DNA from: an uncultured Lachnospiraceae bacterium
GTDB lineage: Bacteria; Bacillota; Clostridia; Lachnospirales; Lachnospiraceae
Assembly (NCBI GenBank): GCA_910588815.1
Contig: CAJUQY010000017.1
Coordinates: 1-53,150, forward strand
Length of the DNA stretch: 53,150 nucleotides
Reading direction: 5' to 3'
Part shown: positions 8,170-16,505 of the stretch, piece by piece
Position numbering within the stretch: position 1 is the first letter of the stretch
Layout: each line of letters starts with the position of its first letter
Notes under the pieces: generated by a model
What the model was told of the DNA's origin: nothing
The model's database searches: none
What the model saw: the letters and a program-made list of their open reading frames with translations, nothing else
Translations under genes and position numbers: made by a program

Positions 8170-9099
8170 ATGAGCCAGGGAAAAAAAGGGATTTTTGGAC
8201 GGCTGGTGGCGGGTTTAAGCAAAACCAGGGATAACATTGTGGCGGGGATCGATTCCATCTTTAACGGTTTTTCTGCCATAGATGATGACTTTTATGAGGA
8301 GATCGAGGAGACCTTAATTATGGGGGATATCGGGATCCACACCACGGAGGCCATTATCGGGGATTTGAGAGAAAAGGTGAAGGAGCAGAAGATCAAGGAG
8401 CCCTCGGAGTGCAAGGCCCTTCTCATTGATACCATTAAGAATCAGATGGATCTGGGGGAGAATGCCTATGAGTTTGAAAACCGGCGGTCGGTGGTGCTTG
8501 TGATCGGCGTCAACGGAGTGGGAAAAACCACGTCCATCGGGAAGCTGGCCGGGCAGCTTAAGGACCAGGGGAAAAAGGTGCTTTTGGCGGCGGCCGATAC
8601 CTTCCGGGCGGCGGCTATCGAGCAGCTCAGCGAGTGGGCGAACCGGGCCGGGGTGGATATCATTGCCCAACAGGAGGGCTCTGATCCGGCGGCCGTGGTC
8701 TATGATGCCGTCTGCGCCGCTAAGGCCAGAAATGCGGACGTGCTTCTCTGCGATACGGCGGGGCGGCTCCACAACAAGAAAAATCTGATGGAGGAGCTTC
8801 GGAAGATCCACCGGATCATCGACAAGGAATATCCGGATGCATACAGGGAAACGCTGGTAGTGCTTGACGGTACCACGGGGCAGAACGCTCTGGAACAGGC
8901 CAGGCAGTTCAGGGAGGTGGCCGACATTACAGGCATTGTCCTGACAAAGCTTGACGGCACGGCAAAGGGCGGCATCGCGGTGGCCATCCAGGCAGAGCTG
9001 GGGATTCCGGTAAAATATATCGGCATCGGGGAGCAGATGGATGACCTGCAGAAGTTCAACCCGGAGGAATTTGTGAATGCGCTGTTTACAAGAGAATAG
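8170..9099 (+). CDS. ftsY: Signal recognition particle receptor FtsY
   Basis: SRP receptor GTPase that docks SRP-bound ribosomes at the membrane translocon. The 309-residue protein is an NG-domain form with only a short N-terminal extension rather than the long acidic A domain of E. coli. P-loop GVNGVGKTTSIGKLA begins near residue 115; AADTFRAAAIEQL, DTAGRLHNK and TKLDGTAKGG are the further GTPase/SRP signatures. ATG 8170 follows TTGGAGGAG. Downstream of smc as in many Firmicutes. Confidence 0.97.
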   Translation: MSQGKKGIFGRLVAGLSKTRDNIVAGIDSIFNGFSAIDDDFYEEIEETLIMGDIGIHTTEAIIGDLREKVKEQKIKEPSECKALLIDTIKNQMDLGENAYEFENRRSVVLVIGVNGVGKTTSIGKLAGQLKDQGKKVLLAAADTFRAAAIEQLSEWANRAGVDIIAQQEGSDPAAVVYDAVCAAKARNADVLLCDTAGRLHNKKNLMEELRKIHRIIDKEYPDAYRETLVVLDGTTGQNALEQARQFREVADITGIVLTKLDGTAKGGIAVAIQAELGIPVKYIGIGEQMDDLQKFNPEEFVNALFTRE

Positions 9100-9129
9100 G
9101 AAATAAAACATAAAGTGAGGAAAAAAAAC

Positions 9130-10356
9130 ATGCTGACACTGGAGAGATTTGAAGAGGCTGCCGAGATTGTCGGCCGGGTAACGTTGGAGACAAAACTGGT
9201 TTACAGTGAGTATTTCAGCGAAATTACCGGAAACAAGGTGTATCTGAAGCCGGAAAACATGCAGTATACAGGGGCTTACAAGGTCCGGGGCGCATATTAT
9301 AAGATCAGTACCTTGAGCGAAGAGGAGCGGAATAAAGGGCTGATTACAGCTTCTGCCGGAAACCATGCCCAGGGTGTCGCCTACGCGGCACAGAAATTCG
9401 GAGTGAAGGCGGTGGTGGTTATGCCCACAACGACTCCGCTCATGAAGGTGAACCGGACCAAGAGCTACGGGGCAGAGGTCATCCTCCACGGGGATGTCTA
9501 TGACGAGGCCTGTGAGCATGCCTACAGGCTGGCGGAGGAAAACGGCTATACGTTCATTCATCCCTTTAATGACCTGACGGTGGCTACCGGCCAGGGAACC
9601 ATTGCCATGGAGATTGTCAAGGAACTGCCTACGGTGGACTATATCCTCTGCCCCATCGGCGGCGGCGGTCTCTGCACGGGGGTTTCTACCCTAGCGAAGC
9701 TTTTAAACCCCAACATCAAGGTCATCGGTGTGGAGCCGGCAGGGGCCAACTGCATGCAGGAATCTGTCCGCCAGGGGACGGTGGTGACGCTTCCCAAGGT
9801 CAACACCATCGCCGACGGCACGGCAGTGAAGACGCCGGGGGATCTGCTGCTCCCCTATATCGGGCAGAATGTGGACGACATCATTACGGTGGAGGACGAG
9901 GAGCTGATTGTGGCTTTCCTGGATATGGTGGAGAATCACAAGATGGTGGCGGAAAATTCCGGCCTGCTCACTGTCGCGGCGCTTAAGCATCTGGATGCGG
10001 CGGGCAAGAAGGTGGTATCCATCATCAGCGGAGGAAACATGGACGTGATCACCATGTCCTCCATCGTCCAGCACGGCCTGATCCAAAGGGGACGGATATT
10101 CACCGTATCGGTGCTTCTTCCGGACAAGCCCGGAGAGCTGGTCAATGTGGCTTCTGTGATTGCCAAGATGCAGGGCAATGTCATCAAGCTGGAGCATAAC
10201 CAGTTCGTGAGCATCAACCGGAACGATGCCGTGGAGCTTCGGATCACCCTGGAGGCCTTCGGGATTGAGCATAGAGAGCAAATCGTGGCCGAACTCGAGA
10301 GAGGCGGCTATCGGCCTAAGCTGGTGAAGCAGAAAGGGATCTACCAGGGGGCGTAA
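9130..10356 (+). CDS. ilvA: Threonine ammonia-lyase (threonine deaminase)
   Basis: PLP enzyme converting L-threonine to 2-oxobutanoate and ammonia, for isoleucine synthesis or threonine catabolism. The 408-residue product has the PLP lysine K51 in YTGAYKVRGAYYK, the SAGNHAQGVA substrate loop and the phosphate-binding GGGGL turn. A single C-terminal ACT domain (about 325-400, starting VSVLLPDKPGELV) suggests allosteric control and the short IlvA/TdcB architecture. ATG 9130 is chosen because GAGG sits 9 bases upstream; the frame also opens at GTG 9115. It follows ftsY by 30 bp. Biosynthetic or catabolic use cannot be told from sequence. Confidence 0.92.
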   Translation: MLTLERFEEAAEIVGRVTLETKLVYSEYFSEITGNKVYLKPENMQYTGAYKVRGAYYKISTLSEEERNKGLITASAGNHAQGVAYAAQKFGVKAVVVMPTTTPLMKVNRTKSYGAEVILHGDVYDEACEHAYRLAEENGYTFIHPFNDLTVATGQGTIAMEIVKELPTVDYILCPIGGGGLCTGVSTLAKLLNPNIKVIGVEPAGANCMQESVRQGTVVTLPKVNTIADGTAVKTPGDLLLPYIGQNVDDIITVEDEELIVAFLDMVENHKMVAENSGLLTVAALKHLDAAGKKVVSIISGGNMDVITMSSIVQHGLIQRGRIFTVSVLLPDKPGELVNVASVIAKMQGNVIKLEHNQFVSINRNDAVELRITLEAFGIEHREQIVAELERGGYRPKLVKQKGIYQGA

Positions 10357-10368
10357 TAGAGAGAGGTG

Positions 10369-10609
10369 GGACGCCTGTCCGGAAATTTGGGGTTTTCGGA
10401 CGGGGCGCCGGCGGTTCCGTCCCTGTCGGACACGTTCGGTTTGACGAATTTTCCTGCGCCGCTTATATGCAGGCAATTTTACTGCTAATAAGGCAGGCAG
10501 CGAAAATTGCCTGCGCTATACTCGGAAAATTTGCCAAACCTCCTATCGTCCGGCAGGGAAGGAACCGCCGGCGCCCCTGGAAATGGAAGAATATCCCGGA
10601 CAGGCTTCC
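10369..10609. repeat. 241-bp imperfect palindrome (long inverted repeat)
   Basis: The 360-bp gap between ilvA and hflK is mostly one long inverted repeat centred near 10490. Matching blocks lie at mirrored positions: CCTGTCCGG (10374) with CCGGACAGG (ends 10604); a perfect 17-nt block 10402-10418 with 10561-10577; AATTTTCC (10447) with GGAAAATT (10524-10531); a 12-nt block GCAGGCAATTTT (10469-10480) with 10503-10514. Arms are about 110 nt with a loop of about 11 nt. No transposase gene is present, so it may be a MITE-like or structured-RNA element. The rest of the gap (10610-10716) shows only the hflK ribosome binding site. Confidence 0.85.
10441..10469 (+). promoter_or_regulatory. Promoter-like sequence inside the palindrome, reading toward hflK
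   Basis: TTGACG (10441-10446) and TATATG (10464-10469) are separated by 17 bp in the left arm. The mirrored arm does not preserve both boxes. Any transcript would run through the right arm before reaching hflK. Confidence 0.4.
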
Positions 10610-10716
10610 TGATGGGAATGGCACGGGAGCGAAGATAAGACGGGAAGGGAGCGCAGGAGCGCGAAAAGGGCGTGGATGGCTCAAAGGAAAGGCGCAGATA
10701 ATACAGGAGGAGACGG

Positions 10717-11925
10717 ATGGGATTATTTGACGATATTATGAATGTCCTCACGGGAGGGGGCGGAAAGGGCAGTTCCTCTGGGAGGCCGGAGGATGATGAG
10801 GAGAAGCCGGAGAAGGAGAAGAGGCCCGGACGGAGAAAGCGGGCGGCGAAGGTGGGCGGGAAGGCCGCAGGGATCCTCGTGCTGGTAATTTTCGTGGCAG
10901 TGGCCGCGCTGAATTCTGTGTATACCATCGGGGAGCAGGAACAGGCGGTGGTCACCACCTTCGGCGTGCCGGGGGCGGTCACGGAGTCAGGCCTTCATTT
11001 TAAGATTCCTTTTGTTCAGCAGGTGACGAAGGTGGACACGACGATCCAGGGCTTTTCTGTGGGATTTGACAGTTCAGAACAGCAGACAGTTACCAATGAG
11101 GCGATCATGATCACCTCGGATTTCAATTTTGTGGACATTGATTTTTATGTGGAGTACCGGGTTTCCGATCCGGTGAAGGCTGTTTTTGCGTCGAGGGAGC
11201 CGGAGATGATTCTCCGGAACTTGGCGCAGAGCTGTATCCGCACCGTCGTGAGCAATTATGATGTGGACAGTGTCCTCACCACGGGGAAAAATGAAATTCA
11301 GTCGAATATTAAGGAGATGCTCCTGGCACAGATGGAAGAGCAGGACATCGGCCTTCAGCTGGTCAACATTACAATCCAGGATTCCGAACCGCCCACGGCG
11401 GAGGTCATGGCGGCATTTAAGGATGTGGAGACGGCGAAGCAGGGAAAGGAGACCTCCATCAATAACGCCAACCGCTACCGCAATGAGAAGCTGCCCAAGG
11501 CGGAGGCGGATGTGGACCAGATTCTTCAGGAGGCAGAGTCTGCGAAGACGAAGCGGATCAATGAGGCTTACGGGGCGGTGGCTATTTTCAACGCTCAGTA
11601 TGAGGAGTATGTGAAGAATCCTTTGGTGACGAAGCAGCGGATGTTCTATGAGACCATGGAGGAGGTACTTCCGAATCTGAAGGTGATTATCGACGGGACG
11701 GACAGTGTGAATACCATGCTGATGGATCAGCTTTCTGATTCGGCCGGACAGGCGGCTGCGGCGGGAAACGCGCAGAGCGCAGGCAAAAGGGCGGGAGACA
11801 GTTCCGCGGCGGGTAATAATGCCGGGAGCGGCGCAGGAAACGGGCAGGCGGCCGGAAGCAGTACAGGAACGGAAGCTGGGGTACAGGACGGCGCCTCGAC
11901 GGTGCCGGAACCGGAAGCAAATTGA
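10717..11925 (+). CDS. hflK: HflK-type SPFH/prohibitin membrane protein
   Basis: HflK and HflC assemble a membrane-anchored cage that surrounds and modulates the FtsH protease. The 402-residue protein has a charged Gly/Glu/Lys-rich N-terminus (about 1-50), one membrane helix (about 52-70, AGILVLVIFVAVAALNSV), a motif typical of HflK (TIGEQEQAVVTTFG), and an SPFH domain to about residue 290. The last about 60 residues are low-complexity Ala/Gly/Ser, unlike the conserved core. ATG 10717 follows AGGAGGAG. It is paired with hflC 14 bp downstream. Confidence 0.9.
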   Translation: MGLFDDIMNVLTGGGGKGSSSGRPEDDEEKPEKEKRPGRRKRAAKVGGKAAGILVLVIFVAVAALNSVYTIGEQEQAVVTTFGVPGAVTESGLHFKIPFVQQVTKVDTTIQGFSVGFDSSEQQTVTNEAIMITSDFNFVDIDFYVEYRVSDPVKAVFASREPEMILRNLAQSCIRTVVSNYDVDSVLTTGKNEIQSNIKEMLLAQMEEQDIGLQLVNITIQDSEPPTAEVMAAFKDVETAKQGKETSINNANRYRNEKLPKAEADVDQILQEAESAKTKRINEAYGAVAIFNAQYEEYVKNPLVTKQRMFYETMEEVLPNLKVIIDGTDSVNTMLMDQLSDSAGQAAAAGNAQSAGKRAGDSSAAGNNAGSGAGNGQAAGSSTGTEAGVQDGASTVPEPEAN

Positions 11926-11939
11926 GGGGGGAGAAGGCC

Positions 11940-12809
11940 ATGAAGAAAAAATTGATTGGAATTTTGGCGGCTGTGGCGGCTGTGCTGCTGCTTCTTTCCT
12001 CCATTGTCATTACCAGGGAAAAGGAGTACAGCCTGATCCGCCGGTTTGGCAAGGTGGACCGGATCATCGGGGAAGCGGGAATCACCTTTAAGATACCTTT
12101 TATTGAGACGGCGGACAAGCTTCCGGGACAGCTTCTTTTATACGATCTTCCGGAGTCGGACGTCATTACCATGGACAAAAAGACCATGATCGCAGACAGC
12201 TATGTGCTCTGGAGAATCTCGGATCCGTTAAAGTATGCGCAGACACTGAATTCTTCAAAAGAGAGTGCCGAGCAGAGAATTGATGCGGCTGTCTATAATT
12301 CGACGAAGAATATTATCAGCAACATGACCCAAAGTGACGTGATTGCGGCCAGGGACGGGGAACTCCAGGCGGCAGTTATGGAGGGGGTAGGCGCTTCCAT
12401 GAATTCCTACGGAATCGAACTTAAAACTGTGGAGATTAAGCAATTGGATCTCCCGGAGGACAATAAGGAGGCAGTCTATGAGCGGATGATTTCGGAGCGG
12501 AGCAAAATTGCCGCCACTTATCAGGCGGAGGGAGATTCAGAGGCGCAGAAGATTCGCAATACCACCGACAAGGAGGTGGAGATTATGCTCTCTGATGCCG
12601 AGGCCCAGGCGGCGAAGATAATCGCCGAGGGTGAGACGGAGTATATGAGGATTCTGGCAGAAGCTTATTCCGACGAGGGAAGGGCAGAGTTTTATTCATT
12701 CACCAGGGCTCTGGATGCGGCGAAGACCTCTCTGGCCGGCGGAGGAAATACGTTGATTCTCCCGAAGGATTCTCCCATGGCGGATATTTTCATGCATAGC
12801 GGTCCGTAA
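11940..12809 (+). CDS. hflC: HflC-type SPFH/prohibitin membrane protein
   Basis: Partner of HflK in the FtsH-modulating membrane complex. The 289-residue product has an N-terminal membrane helix (about 4-22) followed by the HflC motif REKEYSLIRRFGKVDRI, the SPFH domain, and a coiled C-terminal part rich in Ala/Glu (SDAEAQAAKIIAEGE). ATG 11940 follows GGGGGGAG; a TTG at 11922 in the same frame overlaps the hflK stop and is less likely. Confidence 0.91.
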   Translation: MKKKLIGILAAVAAVLLLLSSIVITREKEYSLIRRFGKVDRIIGEAGITFKIPFIETADKLPGQLLLYDLPESDVITMDKKTMIADSYVLWRISDPLKYAQTLNSSKESAEQRIDAAVYNSTKNIISNMTQSDVIAARDGELQAAVMEGVGASMNSYGIELKTVEIKQLDLPEDNKEAVYERMISERSKIAATYQAEGDSEAQKIRNTTDKEVEIMLSDAEAQAAKIIAEGETEYMRILAEAYSDEGRAEFYSFTRALDAAKTSLAGGGNTLILPKDSPMADIFMHSGP

Positions 12810-12844
12810 AAACAGGATCCATTCTATGTAACGGGGAGTGGCGT

Positions 12845-13702
12845 ATGGAGACAGGTGGAGAGAAAGGCTATGGGAAGGCAATTCTTTATCATTATACCGA
12901 CTATCAGGCGCTGGACGGCATCCTTCGGCAGACTCAGCTGCGGGTGAACAATGTCCTGAATATGAATGACGCGGCGGAGATGAGCCACTTCATGAGCGGT
13001 TTGTGCAGTGCGGTGGCGAAACGGCTGGAGGAAGAGAAGGATTTTGAGCGGGCGGAGATGGTTCGCCGTCTTTTTCGGGAGGAGCTTAAGAAAGAGTTTT
13101 TCTATTCCTCCTATGCCGCCTGTTTTTCTCTGTACCGGGACGACGCGGCCCAGTGGGAGCGGTATGGAAACCGCGGGCGAGGGGTTTGCATTGCTTTCCG
13201 GGGAGAATTTCTGGAAAAGATTGCGGTGGGAGAGTTGTCTTTGCAGAGGGTTTTTTATGAGGATGATATGGGAGAACATAACCTGGCGAAGGTCTTTTAC
13301 CGTCTTATGAAGCAGGAGAAGGAGCCCCTGGAAAAAAGCCTTCTCCTGAAGGTGGCCATGAGAAATGCCTGGATTCAGTCTGTGGTATTTAAACACCCGT
13401 CCTTTTCCTCGGAGCGGGAGGTCCGCCTGGTCCTATCTCCCTTCGGAAAGGAATATTTTGATGTAAAGCCCTGTTACCACATCACCATAGAGCGTATCAA
13501 GAAATACTACCCTCTGAATCTGATGACGATGTGTGAGAACATCGGGATTGGCCTGGAAGATCTGGTGGAGGAAATCATCATCGGGCCGGAGTCTACCCAG
13601 TCGGAACCGATTTTGCAGGATTATCTGCGGGACAATGGGCTTAAGAGGCTGGCCGGAAGGGTGTCATTGTCGGACTGCCCCCTCAGGAGGCCGCCGGTAT
13701 AA
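12845..13702 (+). CDS. DUF2971 family protein
   Basis: The 285-residue protein matches the DUF2971 pattern: an opening YHYTDYQALDGIL, then a region mentioning loss of state (LRVNNVLNMNDAAEM), then CFSLYRDDAAQWERYGN and GVCIAFR, and a late IIIGPES. The biochemical function is unknown; members occur singly and in defence-rich regions. No signal peptide or membrane segment is visible. It starts 35 bp after hflC and ends 21 bp before cbiD, with no promoter or terminator seen on either side, so it may be cotranscribed with the B12 genes. ATG 12845 follows ACGGGGAG. Confidence 0.75.
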   Translation: METGGEKGYGKAILYHYTDYQALDGILRQTQLRVNNVLNMNDAAEMSHFMSGLCSAVAKRLEEEKDFERAEMVRRLFREELKKEFFYSSYAACFSLYRDDAAQWERYGNRGRGVCIAFRGEFLEKIAVGELSLQRVFYEDDMGEHNLAKVFYRLMKQEKEPLEKSLLLKVAMRNAWIQSVVFKHPSFSSEREVRLVLSPFGKEYFDVKPCYHITIERIKKYYPLNLMTMCENIGIGLEDLVEEIIIGPESTQSEPILQDYLRDNGLKRLAGRVSLSDCPLRRPPV

Positions 13703-13723
13703 CTGTGCGCGAGGAGTGCTTCT

Positions 13724-14929
13724 ATGTTTGAGGAATATGTGGTAAAACAGAATCAGAGACTGCGGTGCGGCTATACCACCGGCTCTTCGGCGGCGGCCGC
13801 GGCGAAGGCAGCCGCCAACATGCTGCTTGGAGGCGGGGAGCTCTCCTGTACGGAACTGATGACTCCGAAGGGAATCCTGCTCAGGCCGGATGTGGAAGAG
13901 GTGGTCCGGGGAGAGGGGTTTGTGAGCTGCGGCGTGCGAAAGGACGGCGGGGACGACCCGGATGCGACACACGGGCTTTTGATCTGCGCCCGTGTGGAAT
14001 ACGCCGGGGAAACGAAGGCTTCGGACGGCTCTTCGGAGGATGCGGGGCCGCAGGTGGTGATTGACGGCGGGGAGGGAGTCGGACGGGTGACCCTTCCGGG
14101 ACTGGAACAGCCGGTGGGGGCGGCGGCCATTAACCGGGTGCCGAGACAGATGATCACAGAGGCGGTTATGGATTGCTGCAGAGCCCATGATTTTCAGGGA
14201 AAGCTGAAGGTGACTGTCTTTGTGCCGGGGGGAGAGAAGGTCGGAAAGAGAACCTTTAATCCGAGAATCGGTATTGTGGGTGGTATTTCTATTCTGGGAA
14301 CTACAGGGATTGTGGAGCCCATGAGCGAATCTGCCCTGGTTCAATCCATCAAAGTGGAGATGAAAGTTCAGTTGGAACGGGGAAATGGATATCTGGTGGT
14401 GATCCCGGGAAATTATGGGGCGGCCTTTGCGGGGAACGGGCTGGGGATCGACACGGAGAGGACTATGAAGTGCAGCAACTACATCGGGGAGACGGTGGAT
14501 TTTGCGGCGGAGCTTGGGGCGAAAGGAATCTTGTTTATCGGACATATCGGGAAATTTGTCAAGCTTTCCGGCGGAATTATGAACACCCATTCCAGAAATG
14601 CGGACAGCCGCATGGAACTTCTGGCGGCGGCGGCCATTGGGGCCGGGGCGCCGCTTCCGGTGCTTTCGGAAGTGCTCTTGGGGACGACTACAGATGAAGG
14701 CCTCCGGATTTTAAAGGATGCCGGGTATCTGGAGGATGCCATGGGGATCTTGACGGAGCGGGCCGGCTTTTATTTGCAGGCGAGGGCAGACAGTAACTTC
14801 CGGACAGAGGCGGAGGGAAAGCTTCGGACGGAGGTGATGATTTTTTCCAATGTCTACGGGCTGCTGGGGCAGACGGAGGGAGCGGCAGAGCTGTTAGCGA
14901 CTTTCGTTAAAAGTGGATATAAAATCTGA
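13724..14929 (+). CDS. cbiD: Cobalt-precorrin-5B (C1)-methyltransferase CbiD
   Basis: SAM-dependent enzyme that methylates C1 of cobalt-precorrin-5B in the anaerobic (cobalt-early) corrin pathway. The 401-residue product has the family signature RCGYTTGSSAAAAAKAA near the start and the later FVPGGEKVGKRTFN and GILGTTG-like (SILGTTGIVEPMSE) segments. ATG 13724 follows GAGGAG. First B12-pathway gene of the run; 21 bp after the DUF2971 gene. Confidence 0.95.
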   Translation: MFEEYVVKQNQRLRCGYTTGSSAAAAAKAAANMLLGGGELSCTELMTPKGILLRPDVEEVVRGEGFVSCGVRKDGGDDPDATHGLLICARVEYAGETKASDGSSEDAGPQVVIDGGEGVGRVTLPGLEQPVGAAAINRVPRQMITEAVMDCCRAHDFQGKLKVTVFVPGGEKVGKRTFNPRIGIVGGISILGTTGIVEPMSESALVQSIKVEMKVQLERGNGYLVVIPGNYGAAFAGNGLGIDTERTMKCSNYIGETVDFAAELGAKGILFIGHIGKFVKLSGGIMNTHSRNADSRMELLAAAAIGAGAPLPVLSEVLLGTTTDEGLRILKDAGYLEDAMGILTERAGFYLQARADSNFRTEAEGKLRTEVMIFSNVYGLLGQTEGAAELLATFVKSGYKI

Positions 14930-14961
14930 ATCGAAAGAGTTTTTAATGAGAGGAGAGCGAT

Positions 14962-15048
14962 ATGGTCACAGAGAATTTGATCGAAAACGTTGACAGCCAA
15001 ATCACAAAGATTAGGACAAAAGCCTGGATTGGTACACAAAGGATATAA
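14962..15048 (+). CDS. Small ORF between cbiD and cbiL (28 residues, tentative)
   Basis: A 28-residue frame begins ATG 14962 behind GAGAGGAGAG and ends TAA 15046-15048, twelve bases before cbiL. It starts MVTENLIENVDSQ. I do not recognise it. It fills most of the 130-bp gap, unusually wide for this run, and could be a leader peptide, a decayed gene stub or chance. Confidence 0.3.
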   Translation: MVTENLIENVDSQITKIRTKAWIGTQRI

Positions 15049-15059
15049 GGGGACAGGAC

Positions 15060-15755
15060 ATGGAACAGGGAATCTTATATGGAGTGGGGGTCGGCCCGGG
15101 CGATCCGGAGCTGATGACGTTGAAGGCCGTCCGGGTGATTGGAGAGGCGGACGTGATTGCGCTGCCGGCGAAGGCCAAGGAAGCTTGTGTGGCTTACAAA
15201 ATTGCGAGGGGCGCCGTAAAAGAATTGGATGAAAAGGAGTTTCTCTATCTGCATATGCCTATGACGAAGGATAAGGCGGCTCTGGAAGAGTGCCATGACC
15301 GGGGAGCGGCTCAGGTGACGGCACTTTTAAGAGAGGGAAAAACCGTGGCGTTTTTGACGCTTGGGGACGTGACAGTTTATTCTACTTATCTGTATCTTCA
15401 CAGACGGGTGGTTAAAGCCGGGTTTGAGGCGGAAATCGTAAGCGGGATTCCGTCCTTCTGCGCGGCGGCCGCAAGGCTTGGAATCGGCCTGGTGGAGACG
15501 AAAGAAGAGCTTCATGTGATTCCGGCCACCTATGGTGTGGAAGAAGCGCTTTCCCTGTCTGGAACAAAAATATTAATGAAGTCGGGAAAGGCCATGGGAC
15601 AGGTGAAGACGGCACTTTTGAAGGCGGGGTGCAGGGCTTATATGGTGGAGAACTGCGGGATGGAAAACGAAAAGATCTATCATTCGGCAGAGGAGATTGA
15701 TGAAAACGCCGGGTATTATTCTCTGTTGATTGTAAAGGAGGCAGATCATGGTTGA
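15060..15755 (+). CDS. cbiL: Cobalt-factor II (precorrin-2) C20-methyltransferase
   Basis: SAM-dependent methylation of C20 of cobalt-sirohydrochlorin (cobalt-factor II), the first ring methylation after cobalt insertion by CbiK. The 231-residue protein has the tetrapyrrole-methylase opening GVGVGPGDPELMTLKAV, the LGDVTVYST loop and VSGIPSFCAAA. ATG 15060 follows AAGGGGACAG. It overlaps cbiF by 8 bp. Confidence 0.94.
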   Translation: MEQGILYGVGVGPGDPELMTLKAVRVIGEADVIALPAKAKEACVAYKIARGAVKELDEKEFLYLHMPMTKDKAALEECHDRGAAQVTALLREGKTVAFLTLGDVTVYSTYLYLHRRVVKAGFEAEIVSGIPSFCAAAARLGIGLVETKEELHVIPATYGVEEALSLSGTKILMKSGKAMGQVKTALLKAGCRAYMVENCGMENEKIYHSAEEIDENAGYYSLLIVKEADHG

Positions 15756-16503
15756 TTTTGTGGGGGCAGGCTCCGGCGCGGCGGACCTGATTACAGTGCG
15801 TGGGCAAAGGCTGCTTCAGGAGGCGGACGTGATTATTTACGCCGGCTCCCTGGTGAATCCCGCCTTGCTGGATGATAAAAAAGAGGGCTGCCAGGTTTAT
15901 AACAGCGCTTATATGACTCTGGAAGAGGTAATTGCCGTGATGGAGGAGGCGGAAGCGGCGGGGAAACAGACGGTTCGCCTCCATACGGGAGATCCTTGCC
16001 TTTACGGGGCCGTCAGGGAGCAGATGGACGAGCTTGACAAGCGCGGGATTGCCTATGCGCTCTGCCCCGGCGTTAGTTCCTTCTGCGGCGCGGCGGCGGC
16101 ACTCCATGCGGAATATACCCTTCCCGACGTATCCCAGTCGGTGATTATCACCAGAATGGCCGGGCGGACGCCGGTGCCGGAGGCGGAGAATATTGAAAAG
16201 CTGGCGGCCCACCAGTCCACCATGGTAATTTTCCTGAGCACGGGAATGCTTGAAAGTCTGGAGGGGCGGCTCATGGAGGGCGGCTATCCCGCGGATACAC
16301 CGGCCGCCATTGTCTATAAGGCTACCTGGCCGGACGAGAAGGTGTTTCGCTGCAGCGTGTCGACCCTGGCAAAGACGGCGAAGGAAAATCATATCACAAA
16401 GACGGCGCTCATTGTAGTGGGAAGAGTGCTGGACGGGAAATATAATCGCTCGGAGCTTTATAATCCGGCATTTACCACGGAATTCAGAGAGGCGGTCAAA
16501 TAG
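15748..16503 (+). CDS. cbiF: Cobalt-precorrin-4 C11-methyltransferase
   Basis: SAM-dependent methylation of C11 in the anaerobic corrin pathway. The 251-residue protein opens VDFVGAGSGAADLITVRG and has IYAGSLVN, HTGDPCLYGA and CPGVSSFCGAAA, typical of CbiF/CobM. The start lies inside the end of cbiL (8-bp overlap) behind AAAGGAGGC, implying translational coupling. Confidence 0.95.
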   Translation: MVDFVGAGSGAADLITVRGQRLLQEADVIIYAGSLVNPALLDDKKEGCQVYNSAYMTLEEVIAVMEEAEAAGKQTVRLHTGDPCLYGAVREQMDELDKRGIAYALCPGVSSFCGAAAALHAEYTLPDVSQSVIITRMAGRTPVPEAENIEKLAAHQSTMVIFLSTGMLESLEGRLMEGGYPADTPAAIVYKATWPDEKVFRCSVSTLAKTAKENHITKTALIVVGRVLDGKYNRSELYNPAFTTEFREAVK

Positions 16504-16505
16504 CC

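Noticed and set aside
8314..9561. Minus-strand open frame of 415 codons opposite ftsY and ilvA
   Set aside because: Overlaps two secure genes and has no recognisable protein features or start site.
10369..10609. Palindrome considered as insertion sequence
   Set aside because: No transposase ORF fits inside 241 bp and no target duplication is evident.
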